Shown: piece by piece, positions 27,601 to 40,059 of the stretch
How positions within the stretch are numbered: position 1 is the stretch's first letter
How the letters are laid out: every line of letters starts with the position of its first letter
NCBI RefSeq assembly: GCF_030253575.1
Contig: NC_080560.1
Location: 8,738,501-8,802,500, forward strand
Length of the DNA: 64,000 nt
Origin: Rhododendron vialii
Lineage: Eukaryota; Streptophyta; Magnoliopsida; Ericales; Ericaceae
Direction of reading: 5' to 3'
The notes under the pieces: model-generated
Told to the model about the DNA's origin: nothing
Seen by the model: only the letters and a program-made list of their open reading frames with translations
Database searches by the model: none
Made by a program: the position numbers and the translations under genes

Positions 27601-27874
27601 TAGAGCTGCAAACGAATCGAGCAGCACTCGAACACCTTGTGGCTTGACTTGTAAGAATATAAATGCATGCATATTTTCGGGGTCACTCGACTCGGCTTGT
27701 TTGTATAACCTCAACTCGCTTGAAGAGGTTCATTAAATAAATTAACCTGCATCGGCTCGTAAGGTTTAAATTCGAGCTTAAATTTTTAGCTCGTTAAAAA
27801 CTCGGCTCATTTACGAATAATCTGAGCTCAAACACTGTTAGGAATCTCGACTTGGCTCGGGTCCTTTGCACCAT
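27601..27874. mobile_element. hAT-like MITE upstream of the formin
   Basis: The left end AGAGCTGCAAACGAATCGAGC pairs with the reversed right end GGTGCAAAGGACCCGAGCC; the interior is a run of GGCTCG/CTCGACTCGGCTCG motifs typical of a well-known plant hAT MITE type. TTCTCTCT at 27593-27600 and TTCTCTCC at 27875-27882 may be an imperfect 8-bp duplication, but both lie in pyrimidine-rich sequence, so exact ends are uncertain. Confidence 0.55.
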
Positions 27875-27926
27875 TTCTCTCCTCTTTAACATAACTTCTA
27901 TCACCCTCTCCACATTGTACTCCTCC

Positions 27927-27980
27927 CGTCTATTCCCTCTCTCTCTCTGTCTTTTTCTCTCTCTTTAATCTCTCTGTTCC
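27927..27980. repeat. CT-rich tract before the formin gene
   Basis: Imperfect CTCTCTCT runs about 340-390 bp upstream of the formin start codon, in the likely core promoter or 5' UTR region, where such tracts are common in plant genes. Confidence 0.5.
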
Positions 27981-28317
27981 GAAAAAAACTGACACATTCC
28001 AAGGAATTGTGATTCCTAATACAAAATCTAAACAAAATAGGAGTAACAGAAAGAAAAGGGTTTCGAAAATTTTTCCGGCTAATCCGTACACAATTTCCAA
28101 CCAACCCAACCGACATTTCGAAATTCCATCCAAATTTTATCCCGTTTCAATTTCATCATTACACCCGTTTCAGCTCAATTCAATTTTTGAATTATCCAAC
28201 GTAAACATATCTCCCCACATGTTGGTTTCTCTATACATGCATCATGCATGTTTGACGAAATGAGAATAGCCGTTGTGTGGGAAAGGAATGGTGAATTGAG
28301 AAGCTGCAGCGAAGGAA

Positions 28318-31300
28318 ATGGGCCTTACGAGAGGCCGTTATGTGATTGTTTTGTTGGGTTTCGTTGTTTTCTTTGCGTTGGCGGTAGTTCGTTCGGAAGG
28401 CAGCCGGAAAATCTTGGGAACCCTTTTCGGCAATGGAGTCCCTTGGATCTTATCTCAAGAGCTAGATCAAGAAACGGTGTGTCTTGATTTTTGCATTTCT
28501 TTTTCTTGTCTTCTTGTTTTTTGCGGTTTGTCCGGACTTGCTTACGCGCACATTAATCTCCTCGGTCAGGTTCACGCCTGAACTAGGGAATTAACGGTCT
28601 GATACTAATAATCGAACCTGGTCAATTGTGTGGAGAGCAAACCCACCAACAAACCGGACTAACGTGCTTCTTTTTCTCGTCCATTTATATATTCTAGGGA
28701 CTATAATTTATTGCGTATTTATGTTGGTATCTTGTTATTTGTGTGCATATTTGTTTTATGTATGTGCGTTATAAATAGATAAGCGTTATGCATAGATATG
28801 CATTAAACAATTTATTAGTTTATAGAGATATGTATATCTAATGTTATGTTGCCAATTTGAGTGGTTGTTCATGGTGGATTGGTGGAGCCTGAATTGTATT
28901 GCACATCTCACAACTCGGTCGCGGATCCGACTAAGGGTATTTCGGTAATTTGTTGATGTAAACCCTAGCAGGCTAGCATATCGTGATGGCTAACCTTGAT
29001 CCTGATGTTGTAATGTTTTTATTTTCCTTTGATAATTTAGTGAAAACTGGGTGAGTCTTATATATGCATGTCAAGGTTCTTTGTTTTGATCGATTTTATG
29101 CTTTGTGTTATTGCGGGTGTTTGGTTTATCTCGTGATAGTCGAATTTAAGTTCCTTCATGGTTTTAAAGTTCCTTAGCTTTATTGTATCAAAATGGTTTA
29201 ACAAGAAATGTCCACTTTATGGTTTTGGATTAGTGAGTTTCTTATTGATCCAAATGGGAGATTGGGTTGAATTTAGGAAATGGGTATAGTTGCAGGGTAT
29301 TGATTCAGAGTTTGAGGAGTTTTAAGAAGCAATGGCACGAAAATACAGCACGCAAAAGCGATGGATAGAAATAAGACATAAAGAGGCAATTACAAAGTTC
29401 GTCTATGGGGCATTAGGAGTCAATCGGTATTATACTAAGCATTTTATATGTCTGTCGGAATGTTGCCAACATGGTAAGATTATGTCCATCATCTTCAGAA
29501 TATTGAGACCAAATGCCAGAGCTTTAGAAGGTGTGATTCTAGTGGCAGAGCCTCGGGATTTCAAAGTTCTTTTGGTGTAGTGATGTAGTGTGTTGCTGTA
29601 TTTCATAGGCGTTTATATGAAATCAAACCCCTAAAACTATTTAGTAAAACATAATGACGGGGTCACCTTAGGGAATGATAGCAAAGGGAACCGTGATATC
29701 AAGCAGTGCTTATAAAAATATAAAAGCCAGTGCGTAAATGTGAAAATGTTTGTTTTTCACTCGACTTTTGTTGAATTTTTACATGGAGTGAGACAACTTT
29801 ACATTACTTTTACTATTGTTTTTGGAAGTACATGATACTATTATTTTATGTGACTCTAATGTTAATGCATGGATTTTGACCTGATATACTATTATTTTCA
29901 CTGTTGAACGCAGCCATTGAGCAAATTCATTGCTACACTACTGCATGATTCTGTTTTGTGCGGAATAAAAAAATATAGTTCACGTGTCCGAACTGATTTT
30001 CTTAGGACCAAATGATTCGTTTTGTCGAGTGCATGACCCTAACTAAAAGAGACAGCATTGTGTATAGTAATGAACTCTTTTTGCTTTTATCAGGAAATAG
30101 AAGAACACATAATTTTGGAAATACGTTCAATGGTAGAACGTCCTGCCTTATTACCAGCTGTGCATATTCCCTTCTCCGCCTTCCTATGTCAAGGGTACAG
30201 CATCTGGCTTAGAAATTTGGGTTGGCCGGAACTTTTTTTTGGAACAGAAGGCACTTTGTTAGGTTTAGGCGTTCACGGATAAACTCATTTAGGGACTATA
30301 GTAGTATGCGGAGGGTGTTAGTATGAGTGGGGATTACTTAGTAATTCATTGTTGTCTACTTAAGTGTTCCTCAGTCCAAATTCCTCAGCTAAAACTGGGG
30401 TACTACAGCATTCCAACTTATCTCAAAAGTTAAATATTATTTGATAAAAGATACAGTGAAGGAGGTTGGCATAACTATAATTGTTTGTTTTACACACCCA
30501 TGGACTCACACACTAGTTCCAGTCTATCTTCTTTTGAACAGTTTTCTCTTTCAGTTCGCTGACTGATCCACTTACCCTTTTGTCTCCTCTATTCTGGGAA
30601 AAAACTTAGGTCTTCACAAATGAGTATCTTACTATTCCGGTGAAGATGCACATGAAACGTTTTTCGCCTTCTTTTCCCCAACAAATATGCTCATTGTATT
30701 GAAACCTTAATAGTTGCTTCACTCCCTTCAAATTTGTGAATTAAACAATTTACCGAAATATGATGAAATCTGTTTCATACAGGTAGAACAAGCGTGGATT
30801 CATTGCAGGAGAGAATTGGAAGACAATACAGAAGCCATTCAGGATTTTGACTTCTATCTTCAGCAGGCAGCATTTCGTAGTTATAATAAGATCTATTCCG
30901 ATGCAGTGTTGTTGACAAAAATAAAATTAGAAAAGACGATTAACGATCTACCTCCCCAAGCAAAACAAACTCTTTTGGATTGCTTAAGAAGAAAAAATTT
31001 CCAGTTTTACACGTCCGATAATAAAGCTGATTCTGGGGTTTGGTTCAAGAAATGCTTTGAGTTGTTTTTTGGTTTGTCTAATATTCCTAGAAGGACCCTT
31101 AAGGGGCATCATCGTTTATCCAAAAGCAAAGCTCCAGCTCCAGGCCCTTCAGCCACATCTCCATCTTATGCTCCATCACCGTCCTTTTTGGGCCCCGCCA
31201 GCTCGCCATCTCCAACTCCACAGCCCCATTTCATTGCTCCAGAGCCATCTCCCCCGAAAAACTTGAAGTTATCGCCGCCATCACCAAAAGTCAAACATTC

Positions 31301-34300
31301 TCCACCACATTTTGGTGTTCCACATCCTCCTCCTCCTCCTCCTCCTCCACCGAATAACAGTGACAGCCGGAATAAGCTAATTATTATTGCTATATCTGCG
31401 ACTGCTGCTGTAGTAATTGCACTTCTTGCAATGTTTTTGTTTTGCTGTCTTAGGAGAAATGGTAACAAAGTTGACCCCAAAGATGGACAAAGAGATGAGA
31501 AACCACTTCTCAACTTCTGCTTAAGTGATATGTCTGGTATCTATTTTGATTGTGTTGATTTTTATTGCATACTTCTCTTAAGGCTGTATTTGGAACAAGG
31601 ATTTGGGTAAGAAAATGGAAAAGATACAGAACATTTCAAGGATGTGACAGCTCAAAATGATAGATCCTTTGACTTTTCCATTTCCATTTTCATGTCTTAA
31701 ACAGATCCTTGATCCGGAGCATAGTCTTAGACTGTTTGGATCATGGATATGTAGAGGGATTCATGGAAGGAAAGGAAGAGGTGAAGGCAACGATAAGAAA
31801 ATCAAATGAAATAGCAAAGTTTCCCTACTGCTTTCCCTTGATAAATTTATCCACAAATTTATGATCCAACACAACCTTAAAGATTTCAGTGGTCTGAGTA
31901 GCTTTTATTTTTCAGGTTCTTCACAAAAGTCTCAAAATGTAGGAAACTCAAATAACCAAGACTTGAAGAATTTGTCTGTAGCTAACAATTTGTCCGTCGA
32001 TAATCATGGCTCTTCACTGGTCCAAGGTCAATCACCAGAAGGTGCATCTGGAAGTAGCAATTCAGTATTACCACTTCCACCAGGAAGACCAGCTCCTCCA
32101 CCGCCTGGGCCGCCTCCTCCACCACCTAAACCTCCTGCTCCCAGCCCTCCACCACCTCCAAAAGTTGTTCGCCCTCCCCCCGTTCCACTTGCTAAACCTT
32201 CACCTCTTGGACCACATCATCGCGGACGTTCTTCTTTAGGCGGAGCAGAAGACTTAGCTGTTGAATCAGACAGTCAGAAAACCAAGTTAAAGCCATTTTT
32301 CTGGGACAAGGTTCTCGCCAATCCTGATCATTCAATGGTTTGGCATGAGCTTAAAACCGGGTCATTCCAGTAAGGACTTAAATCCTGTCCTTTTTCAATG
32401 TGTGCATAAGTTGTATGAATATTTTACGAAATGACAGAACTCTCCTACAAAATTGCAGGGTGAATGAGGAGATGATGGAAAGTCTGTTTGGATATACCAC
32501 TGCTGAGAAGACCAAGAGTGAGCGTCGGAAAGATTCGTCTCTTGAGTCTCCACAGCATTATATCCAGATTATTGATGCTAAGAAGTCACAAAATTTGGCA
32601 ATACTTCTAAAAGCGTTGAATGTGACAACAGAAGAAGTCTGTGATGCTCTTAAGGAAGGTCTCTCTCTCTCTCTCTCTCTCAAAACTTATGCAACGACGT
32701 ATTGAGAAACTATAGGGCATGTTCGTTTTCGGTTTTGAGGTAGTTTTTTGAGGTAATGAGTGGAGAGAGATAGATAGAGAAATGAGAGTTAAAATTTATT
32801 TGGGACCGTGCGCAGAGAGAAAAGTTTGGGTCTAGAGTCCCAAAACGAACATGGTCTACGTGATTAGCATACATGAAAATATTATGCTTTCCCTTACTTT
32901 GAGCGTGGAAGAAGATTCTGATTTGATGGCAATCTACGTGCTGAATCATAGTTAAACCAGTAAAGAACCTTCCTTGTAACCAAAGGTGCTTAATGTTGTC
33001 ATTGGACTCCCTTAGAATCACTGCGCATTTGGCCTTTGAAGAAAATTCAACTTTAACAACTTAAGTTGCTTTTAAATTTTATAGAGTGAGATATTCTGTT
33101 TTATTTTACGTTCTTGCTTGTTGCTTCATCACGAGTTCACTGAAGTTTTTTGAACGTTTACAGCTGTACTTTTTTCTATTAGCTTGTTCTCTGGCTCGAC
33201 CTCTAAAGATTGGAAAGAAAGTGGAATGAAACGTCCCCTAGGCATTTCAATTCCTACTGCGGATACTTAAGTGTCTTCTGTTGACGGTGTGATGACATGG
33301 GCACTTATCACTGTTGATGCGTGCATTCTTTATAGGGGCTGAAAATTGTACTAGGTACAGTCAAGAAATCAGGGACCAGTCACTAGGAATTAATGCTATT
33401 CCTCATCATCAAAACTGTGTGCCATTCTAGTCTTCTTTTTATTTTGGGTTTAAAGAAAGCTGGATTTGCTGTCTTTATTGATCAGGTAATGAGCTTCCTA
33501 GTGAGCTCGTCCAAACTTTGTTAAAGATGGCACCAACAACAGAAGAAGAGCTGAAGCTTAGGCTATTCAATGGAGATATGTCTCACCTAGGACCCGCCGA
33601 AAGGTTCTTAAAGGTCTTGGTTGACATTCCCTTTGCATTTAAACGACTGGAATCGTTGTTGTTCATGAGCGCTGTTCAAGAGGAAGTCTCTTCCGTTAAA
33701 GAGTCTTTTGAAACTTTAGAGGTGAAACAATCAACGTTCTTATTTAACGTTTCATTCCCAAGAGTGTCCAATAAGTTTATCATCCAATTGTCATTGTCCT
33801 CGATGTGGCAAACAAACCGTTTAAATTGCTTCATTTCATCATATGCTTTACCTTCTCACCCCCTCATATTTCATCATTAACTTTGGTGGACCATGTATGC
33901 CATTCACTATGACATTATTTGGATCATGGATTTGTGGAGGGAGTTTTAGAGGGAAAGCATAACCGAGGAAGTAGATTTGACTTATTGACTTCTTATCTTC
34001 CCATGTTGTCCTTTTCCTCCATGCATCCCTACACAAACAAGTGATCCGAACACGGTCTAACTAAATGGTGTAGGTTTCTGATGGCCTAATCCGTTTTACA
34101 AAAACTGCAAGCATTGACTGATGTACGTCAACAATATAGTCTGTGTAATTGCAGTTCTGTAAAACCTAGCCAGATGTTTTTGCCATAGGATCATGTTCAA
34201 TCTAAAAATTTCAGGTAGCTTGCAAAGAGCTCAGAAACAGCAGATTATTCCTAAAACTCCTAGAAGCAGTTCTCAAAACAGGCAACCGCATGAACGATGG

Positions 34301-35078
34301 TACCTTCCGCGGAGGCGCTCAGGCATTCAAGCTGGACACACTGCTAAAACTGTCCGATGTAAAAGGAACCGATGGAAAGACAACACTCCTTCACTTTGTC
34401 GTTCAAGAAATCATTCGATCCGAAGGAGTGAGAGCTGCTCGCACAGCTAGAGAGAGCCAAAGCATGTCAAGTATGAAGACAGAGGATCTTGCTGATGATT
34501 CTCCTAACGAAACTGCAGAATACTATTGCACCCTTGGCCTTCATGTAGTTTCTGGGCTAAGCAATGACCTGGACAACGTAAGAAAGGCAGCACTCATAGA
34601 TGCTGATATTGTCACCGCGACAGTAGCCAAACTCGGTGCCTCACTTCTAAAAACTAGAGAGTTCTTAAACAATGAGATGAAGAGTTCAGAGGAAGAGAGT
34701 GAGTTCCACACCAGTCTTGCAAATTTTGTGCAACTTGCGGAAGAAGATATTGCGTGGCTTATTGAGGAAGACAAGAGGATAATGGCTCTGGTGAAGAGCA
34801 CGGCCGATTACTTTCATGGGAGTGCAGCAAAAGATGAAGGGTTGAGGCTGTTTGTAATCGTTCGCGATTTCTTGATAATCTTGGACAAGGTGTGTAAGGA
34901 AGTTAGGAATACGACGGCAATGCCTACAAGGAATCCTAGGAGAGATACTTCATCAGCATCAGTTTCTTCTGAATCTAGGAACCCAAGTTTGCCTGATGTT
35001 CGACAACGGCTATTTCCAGCTATCAAGGATCGTCGGATAGATGATTCCAGTTCAGATGACGAGAGCTTGTCCCCATGA
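28318..35078 (+). CDS. Class I formin (membrane-anchored actin nucleator)
   Basis: Six exons: 28318-28476, 30783-31536, 31916-32369, 32459-32658, 33486-33721 and 34215-35078, giving 888 residues with phases that close at each junction. In order: signal peptide (about 1-27), a short extracytoplasmic Cys-containing region, a Pro/Ser-rich extensin-like stretch (about 168-243), a transmembrane helix (about 252-275, IIIAISATAAVVIALLAMFL) followed by CCLRR, an FH1 polyproline region (about 353-395), and an FH2 domain (about 425-840) with LKPFFWDKV, NEEMMESLFGY, NRMNDGTFRGGAQAFKLDTL and LLHFVVQEI. This is the class I plan: the protein spans plasma or endomembranes and nucleates and caps actin at the cytoplasmic face, binding profilin-actin through FH1. 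An ATG at 28248 opens an out-of-frame ORF overlapping the start, which would act as an uORF if transcribed. I could not place it confidently among FH1-FH11. Intron 1 is 2.3 kb. Confidence 0.93.
32660..32681 (+). repeat. (CT)n directly at a formin splice donor
   Basis: The donor of formin intron 4 (GAAG followed by GT at 32659-32660) leads straight into about eleven CT units, replacing the usual donor consensus GTAAGT with GTCTCTC. Confidence 0.75.
32716..32862. mobile_element. MITE in formin intron 4
   Basis: The ends GGGCATGTTCGTTTTCGG and, reversed, GACCATGTTCGTTTTGGG form inverted repeats flanked by TA on each side. The core carries GAGGTAATGAGTGGAGAGAG and ATAGATAGAGAAATGAG, the reverse of the CTCATTACCC/CTCTCTATCTCT core of 41303-41530 and 3345-3503. 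About 147 bp. A TA or CTA duplication cannot be told apart by eye. Confidence 0.7.
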
Positions 35079-37823
35079 CTCTTTATCAACATAGGTACGG
35101 AAGATTTTATGCCTAAAAACATAATCCTTCTTGTTTTCTTTTACTGAGGAATTCGCATAATCAAGAGGACCATTTTCTTCTGAACAATTGGGAACAGATT
35201 TAGCAACCTTCCTGACTCCCGGTGGTAACTTACTAACAGGGTTTTTGGATGCAAATAAGTTGCAGATGGATAAGAAAGGGGTTTTGAGATGGTCATACTT
35301 GCAGGAGGAAAAGGCCAGCTGCAAAAAGTAGAATTGAAGAGTCCAATCTCCTTTATCTAATAAAGTAGTTTCAGCAATCAGTATGATATACCTCCTAATT
35401 GCAATATATGTGAAATACTCGAACATGATTTTATGAGGAAAAATAAGATACTAAATTTCAATAGATGGAGATTCTTTTGGGCTTGATGCATGCATATTGT
35501 TGGAAGGGATGGAGGATACTGTTGGGCATCATCCATTGTTGTATGCTGCCTTTCTTACGTGTACTAGGGTATGAGCATCGAATACGAGTATGTGTCCAAG
35601 TTTTAGGTTCTTCTACACATGGATCTTCTACACATGGTCTGGACAAAATATCCATTTTTTTCCCGATGTATTTATTTTCTGTAAATTGTATTAGAGCAAT
35701 TCTTGCATAATATGAGAGCGTTATGCATAGTTACTTGGTAGTTCGAAGTAATAAATGTGATTGCTGGGTGGATGTTGGACGTATCCCTTTTTCCTTAATA
35801 AAGTGTCTAGCATCCATCACGAGTTTAGCGTTTTCAGAAGAATCCGCGTAACATAGCATAGCATAGATTCATAGTAGTGCATTGACATTACAACCAACCC
35901 TTCTGATCGTGTAAATGTTCTCATCAGCTCAGGTGGCTATGAAGTCTTGGAGGCAGTTGAAATTTCAGAATCTTGCTACGCTGCATCAAATCGGCAAAGT
36001 TTTGAGTTCTCTTCTTCGATTTTCTGTAAATGATGTTAATAGTTTATGGAAATTACGTGTTCTTGAATGAAGAGAGAAAGGATGAGTCTGCCATTCAGCT
36101 ACAGAATGTATGAGCATCCAGCTGAACCGATAGTCACCGTATGGAAATGAACTTTCTCCACTGTGACCTTTGTTTATAACTGACCCAACTTTTACGTTAA
36201 CGGCGACGCTAATTATTCTGCTAATTGTTTTCAATGACTTCTGTATTGATTAGTTTTTGAAATCTACGGGAAACCCCTTTTTTTCTTTTTGCCTTGAATA
36301 TTCATTCCTATCAGTTTCTTCTTCCTAAGAATCCATTTAATGCCTTTTAGGCTTTTATTGTTTCATTTGGGATTCTTTCATGTTCATCTACAAGTGAATC
36401 ATCTGACAGGGACCAAGAGGTCTGAACCTTTTACATCGTAAGCTTATGCGCACCTCGACTAGCAGTCTAGTAAGCTTACGGTGCACCTCGACTAGTAAGC
36501 TTACGTACATCTTGACTAATCATGGGAACCATAGACCGATGTATACTTGTGAACATGTCGAGTCCTCCTTTTTCCTTGTTTTAAACTATGATCACCATAG
36601 AAATACTCATCAAAAAATCTCAAAATAATTTTGAATTGCTTTTGAAACTATCAAGTAGTGATTTCATACGAGAACTAAGCAACGTTCCAATCAAGAAAAG
36701 ATAAAGTAGAAACGTCAAAATGTTTATGTTGTCTTTGTAGCTTTAAGTGCAACAAAAAATACAATGGCTAGAATTATTTGTTGTTTTATTTTTATTTTCT
36801 TTCTTTACCCTTGACCGAGGAAGGGATCGGCCTTGAGCTTAACCAACAAGAAGTTTCTTATGTTTTTCTTCTTTTAGTTACAGGAAGTTTCTTATGTCTT
36901 TAGTAATATGTTAACCAAGAAGTAGAAATGTATGAGCTGGCAAGTGAAAGGAGTAATTATTCCACATAGGGTTCCAATTTTCTAATTTCCAAGTTTTGGA
37001 TTGGACGAGACGGTCCAACTCGTCCAGTCCAAATTTGGACCATACATCAATGGAGTATAACCAATGTTTCGGATTTACTAAAAGTATTTATCTGATTGGA
37101 GGTTGTTGTATAAGTTGTCCAATTCTGCCATTGGGTCCATGTGTGGGCATGGTTTGGGCAATTATCAAGAACTATGCGAGAATGCTTATTCGATACAAGA
37201 AAACTCTCAAATTCCGATTGAAACTCAGGAACAAACATTTATTCGGGTACAACAAATTAATGAAAGGTCTAGGTCCTCTTTCTCTTCATTGCGCCTTCCT
37301 CCTATGCTCTTTCTTTTATCTCCTTGTCCAACCAATTCACAAATTTTGAGCAGCAACTAACCTGTTTTTGGTCCTAACCCGACGTTTCACGTCTCAGTAC
37401 AACAAGAACAAGAAGAAGAAGAACAACAGTAGGTTCCGCACAAGCCCACACCGGGCATTTCTCATCCTAATTACCATTCACATAGCCTAAGTCATATAAT
37501 CCTAATCCGAACAATCCAATTCAAGCAAACAATTCATATCCGAAATCCACGCCGGGTCATCATTTTCAATCCACAATTCCTGTGTAATCCCACGCCGGGT
37601 CATTATCATTATAATCATCAAGCACACTCAAGTTTAAAGCTTTGAAACAAGAAAGAAAACCAAGCATTGTCTCGAGAAAACCTACGGCATCCACTAGAAC
37701 GATTTGTGTATTACATAGTCTTTCGGATACAACAACAAAAACAAAGGGATACGGGCCAAACATCATTACATTTATCCTTTCTCCCTAAAGCTGCGAGCAA
37801 AAAGAAACGAAAAGACTAGAGTG
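35079..37823. other. Convergent intergenic region between formin and mobile-domain gene
   Basis: The formin 3' UTR lies at the left and that of the plus-facing minus-strand mobile-domain pseudogene at the right. The ORFs at 35052-35426 and 36996-37360 have no family match and no splice context. CACGCCGGGTCAT occurs twice near 37547 and 37591, and CACACCGGGCAT near 37448. Confidence 0.5.
36437..36519. repeat. Short tandem repeat around HindIII-like palindromes
   Basis: Three copies of CGTAAGCTTA or GTAAGCTTACG (36437, 36470, 36495) alternate with CACCTCGACTAG, CACCTCGACTAG and CATCTTGACTA (36451, 36485, 36507). Spacing is about 25-33 bp. Confidence 0.7.
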
Positions 37824-40059
37824 TCACTTCTTGCGAGGTCTCTTTGGAGGTGACTTCAATGTCGTATCTTGACGGGGCTGCTTCCTTGAAGTCTTCTGAG
37901 TCATGTCCGTGAGGGCCACATAGTCCGTATCCTCACTCCCCAAATACTTTGAACTAATATTACCACCCTCACAAACATCCTCCTCCTTGCTACCAGTCTC
38001 CTCCTTGTCATCATCCTCATCATCGTCCGCATTGACACCGGAAGAAACTACAGCATCTTGACCAGATGTTGATGGAGTAGCTCTGGAACCCTGAACGGGT
38101 CTCCCCGAGCCGATGCCTTGAGGCTGTATATAAAACATGACAGAAAGGCATTAGAAAACATTGAAATGATAATTGAAGTTTGGGATTGAAATAGCAAAGA
38201 CAGAAGTCATACCACAGATGGAGCTGGTGCGTGAGCCGCTATCGCCTGTCGGCAGGTCAAAACCTCAAAGCTAGCTATAGTACGGAGGCACGCCTCAGCG
38301 TACACTCGAGGCACCTAAAAACAGGTCGAACCATTACTGCACAATGAACATAAAGTCTAAATAAAATTTGAAGCCGAAAGTCAACATGAAGCTAAGCAAG
38401 AAGCTAAACCTGCTGGACATGGGGCGGTAGACGGTATGCGCCACTCGGAGGATCAGGAAGGTCAATGTATTTCATATAGCCCGAGTTAAGCATATAACCC
38501 ACTCACCGAGGTAGCTTTGGTAACTTAGTGCGCCGGGATCTTTTCTGAATTTCTGCACCCCCTTCTCCTTCTACCGCTGCTGGTACAACTCTAGCCTGCG
38601 GCCCATGACGACAACCTCTCTCAGCACTACCCACACCCAAAGGCCCCATAAGCCGCTGTATCCTGTACTCCCTATAATCCATACCCTCCTCCTCCAGAAA
38701 AGCAACAGCATCCTGACCCTCTAGCCACTCTATCAAAACATCTTTAGTCAATATTGTTGAACTCAACTGGGGAATAGGCTTTGGCACTCTAAAAGCTCCA
38801 TAACCTAAAGATTGCCTCACCACCCTCTCCCCTAAGTACCACTGCCGGCAATAAGGCCCCTCCAGTAAAATTCTCTTGCTCGCTACTTCCCTACTCCTTA
38901 ACAGGTCAACGAAAGCCCTCTCATTGATTCCCGCCCACACGTCCCACTTCACCTGCGTTTTTGTACCAATTTTCATTCAGAACAAGGAACAAAATGAATG
39001 ACAAATTTGAAGAAAAACAGATGCAGCTGAAGTTACCTGATTTTCCCGCAATTGATCCAAAAAGGTTCCTTGCCACCCTCTTTCCTCCCCTTTGAATTCC
39101 GTGACCACTTTTTTCCTCGGGGGATCACCAACGGGTCATGATAATCATTTTCAGGGACATGCATCCCTAAAAACTCATAGCTCCATATCTATTATCAAGG
39201 GCAAAAGCTGTTTGAAAAGCCATCAAATGAATAAAAGTGAAGGAAACACAGAAATGAAAAGCATTGAAATGGTGTTTACCTCCCAAACTCGCCAATATCC
39301 TCCCATACTGGGTTTCATATTCCTAGAGGCCACCCCCATGTTACCATACAAAGTAGCAAGTGCAGCTCCCCCCCAATCATAATCCCTCATGGTCGCCAAA
39401 CTTTTCATCCCTGCTAGATAGTGGAGGTGGACCCGACTGTCCTTGTCGGAAACAAGGTGGCCCCGAACAAATATAACACGAAAGCACGAGTAACCTGCTC
39501 AAAGTCCCTCTCTGTGGTATAAGTGTCCTTGTCCTTCTCAAATTGCTCATAAAACCAACTGAAGCGGATTGTACCCGTATCATTTATCTCCTCAGGCACC
39601 CGACCCAAAAAGTAAGCTAAAGTAGCACGGTCCTTGTACAATTTCATGTCAAATGGAATTGGATTCCCGCCGACTCGTATCCCAGTGATGGCTACAAAAT
39701 CCATGGGCGTCATAGTGGCTTCTCCAAAAGGGAAATGAAATGTGTTCGTGGTATCCCACCATCTCTCCGTCAAGGCCGTCAGTTGCACGCGATCGTTACT
39801 GGTTTCCCCTACCAACTGAACAAACTCCCCAAAACCCGAGCCCTGTACCAACTCCTTTGCCCCGGCAGGAAGGGCCTCGTAATATTTCTTCACCTGCCCT
39901 GAACCGCCATGACCCCTGACATACTCATGCGCCTGTGAGCAATAAGAAGAAGGAGGAGTAAGTAAAACTGTAAAACAAGCATCAAAACAGTCATGCAACA
40001 TGGAGAATCAAAGTAGGCTATGCATAACACCTAAAACATAAAAAATAAAAAAATAAAAA

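Noticed and set aside
29332-30282. ORFs in formin intron 1 (29332-29580, 30058-30282)
   Set aside because: Exon 1 joins in phase directly to 30783, giving a continuous class I formin N-terminus; these ORFs resemble no formin segment. The piece after the acceptor at 30091 could be a cryptic exon but has no support.
31166-31513. Gly-rich minus-strand ORF
   Set aside because: Reverse reading of the formin polyproline region.
34541-35122. Ser-rich ORFs opposite the formin FH2 exon
   Set aside because: Shadows of the formin coding exon on the other strand.
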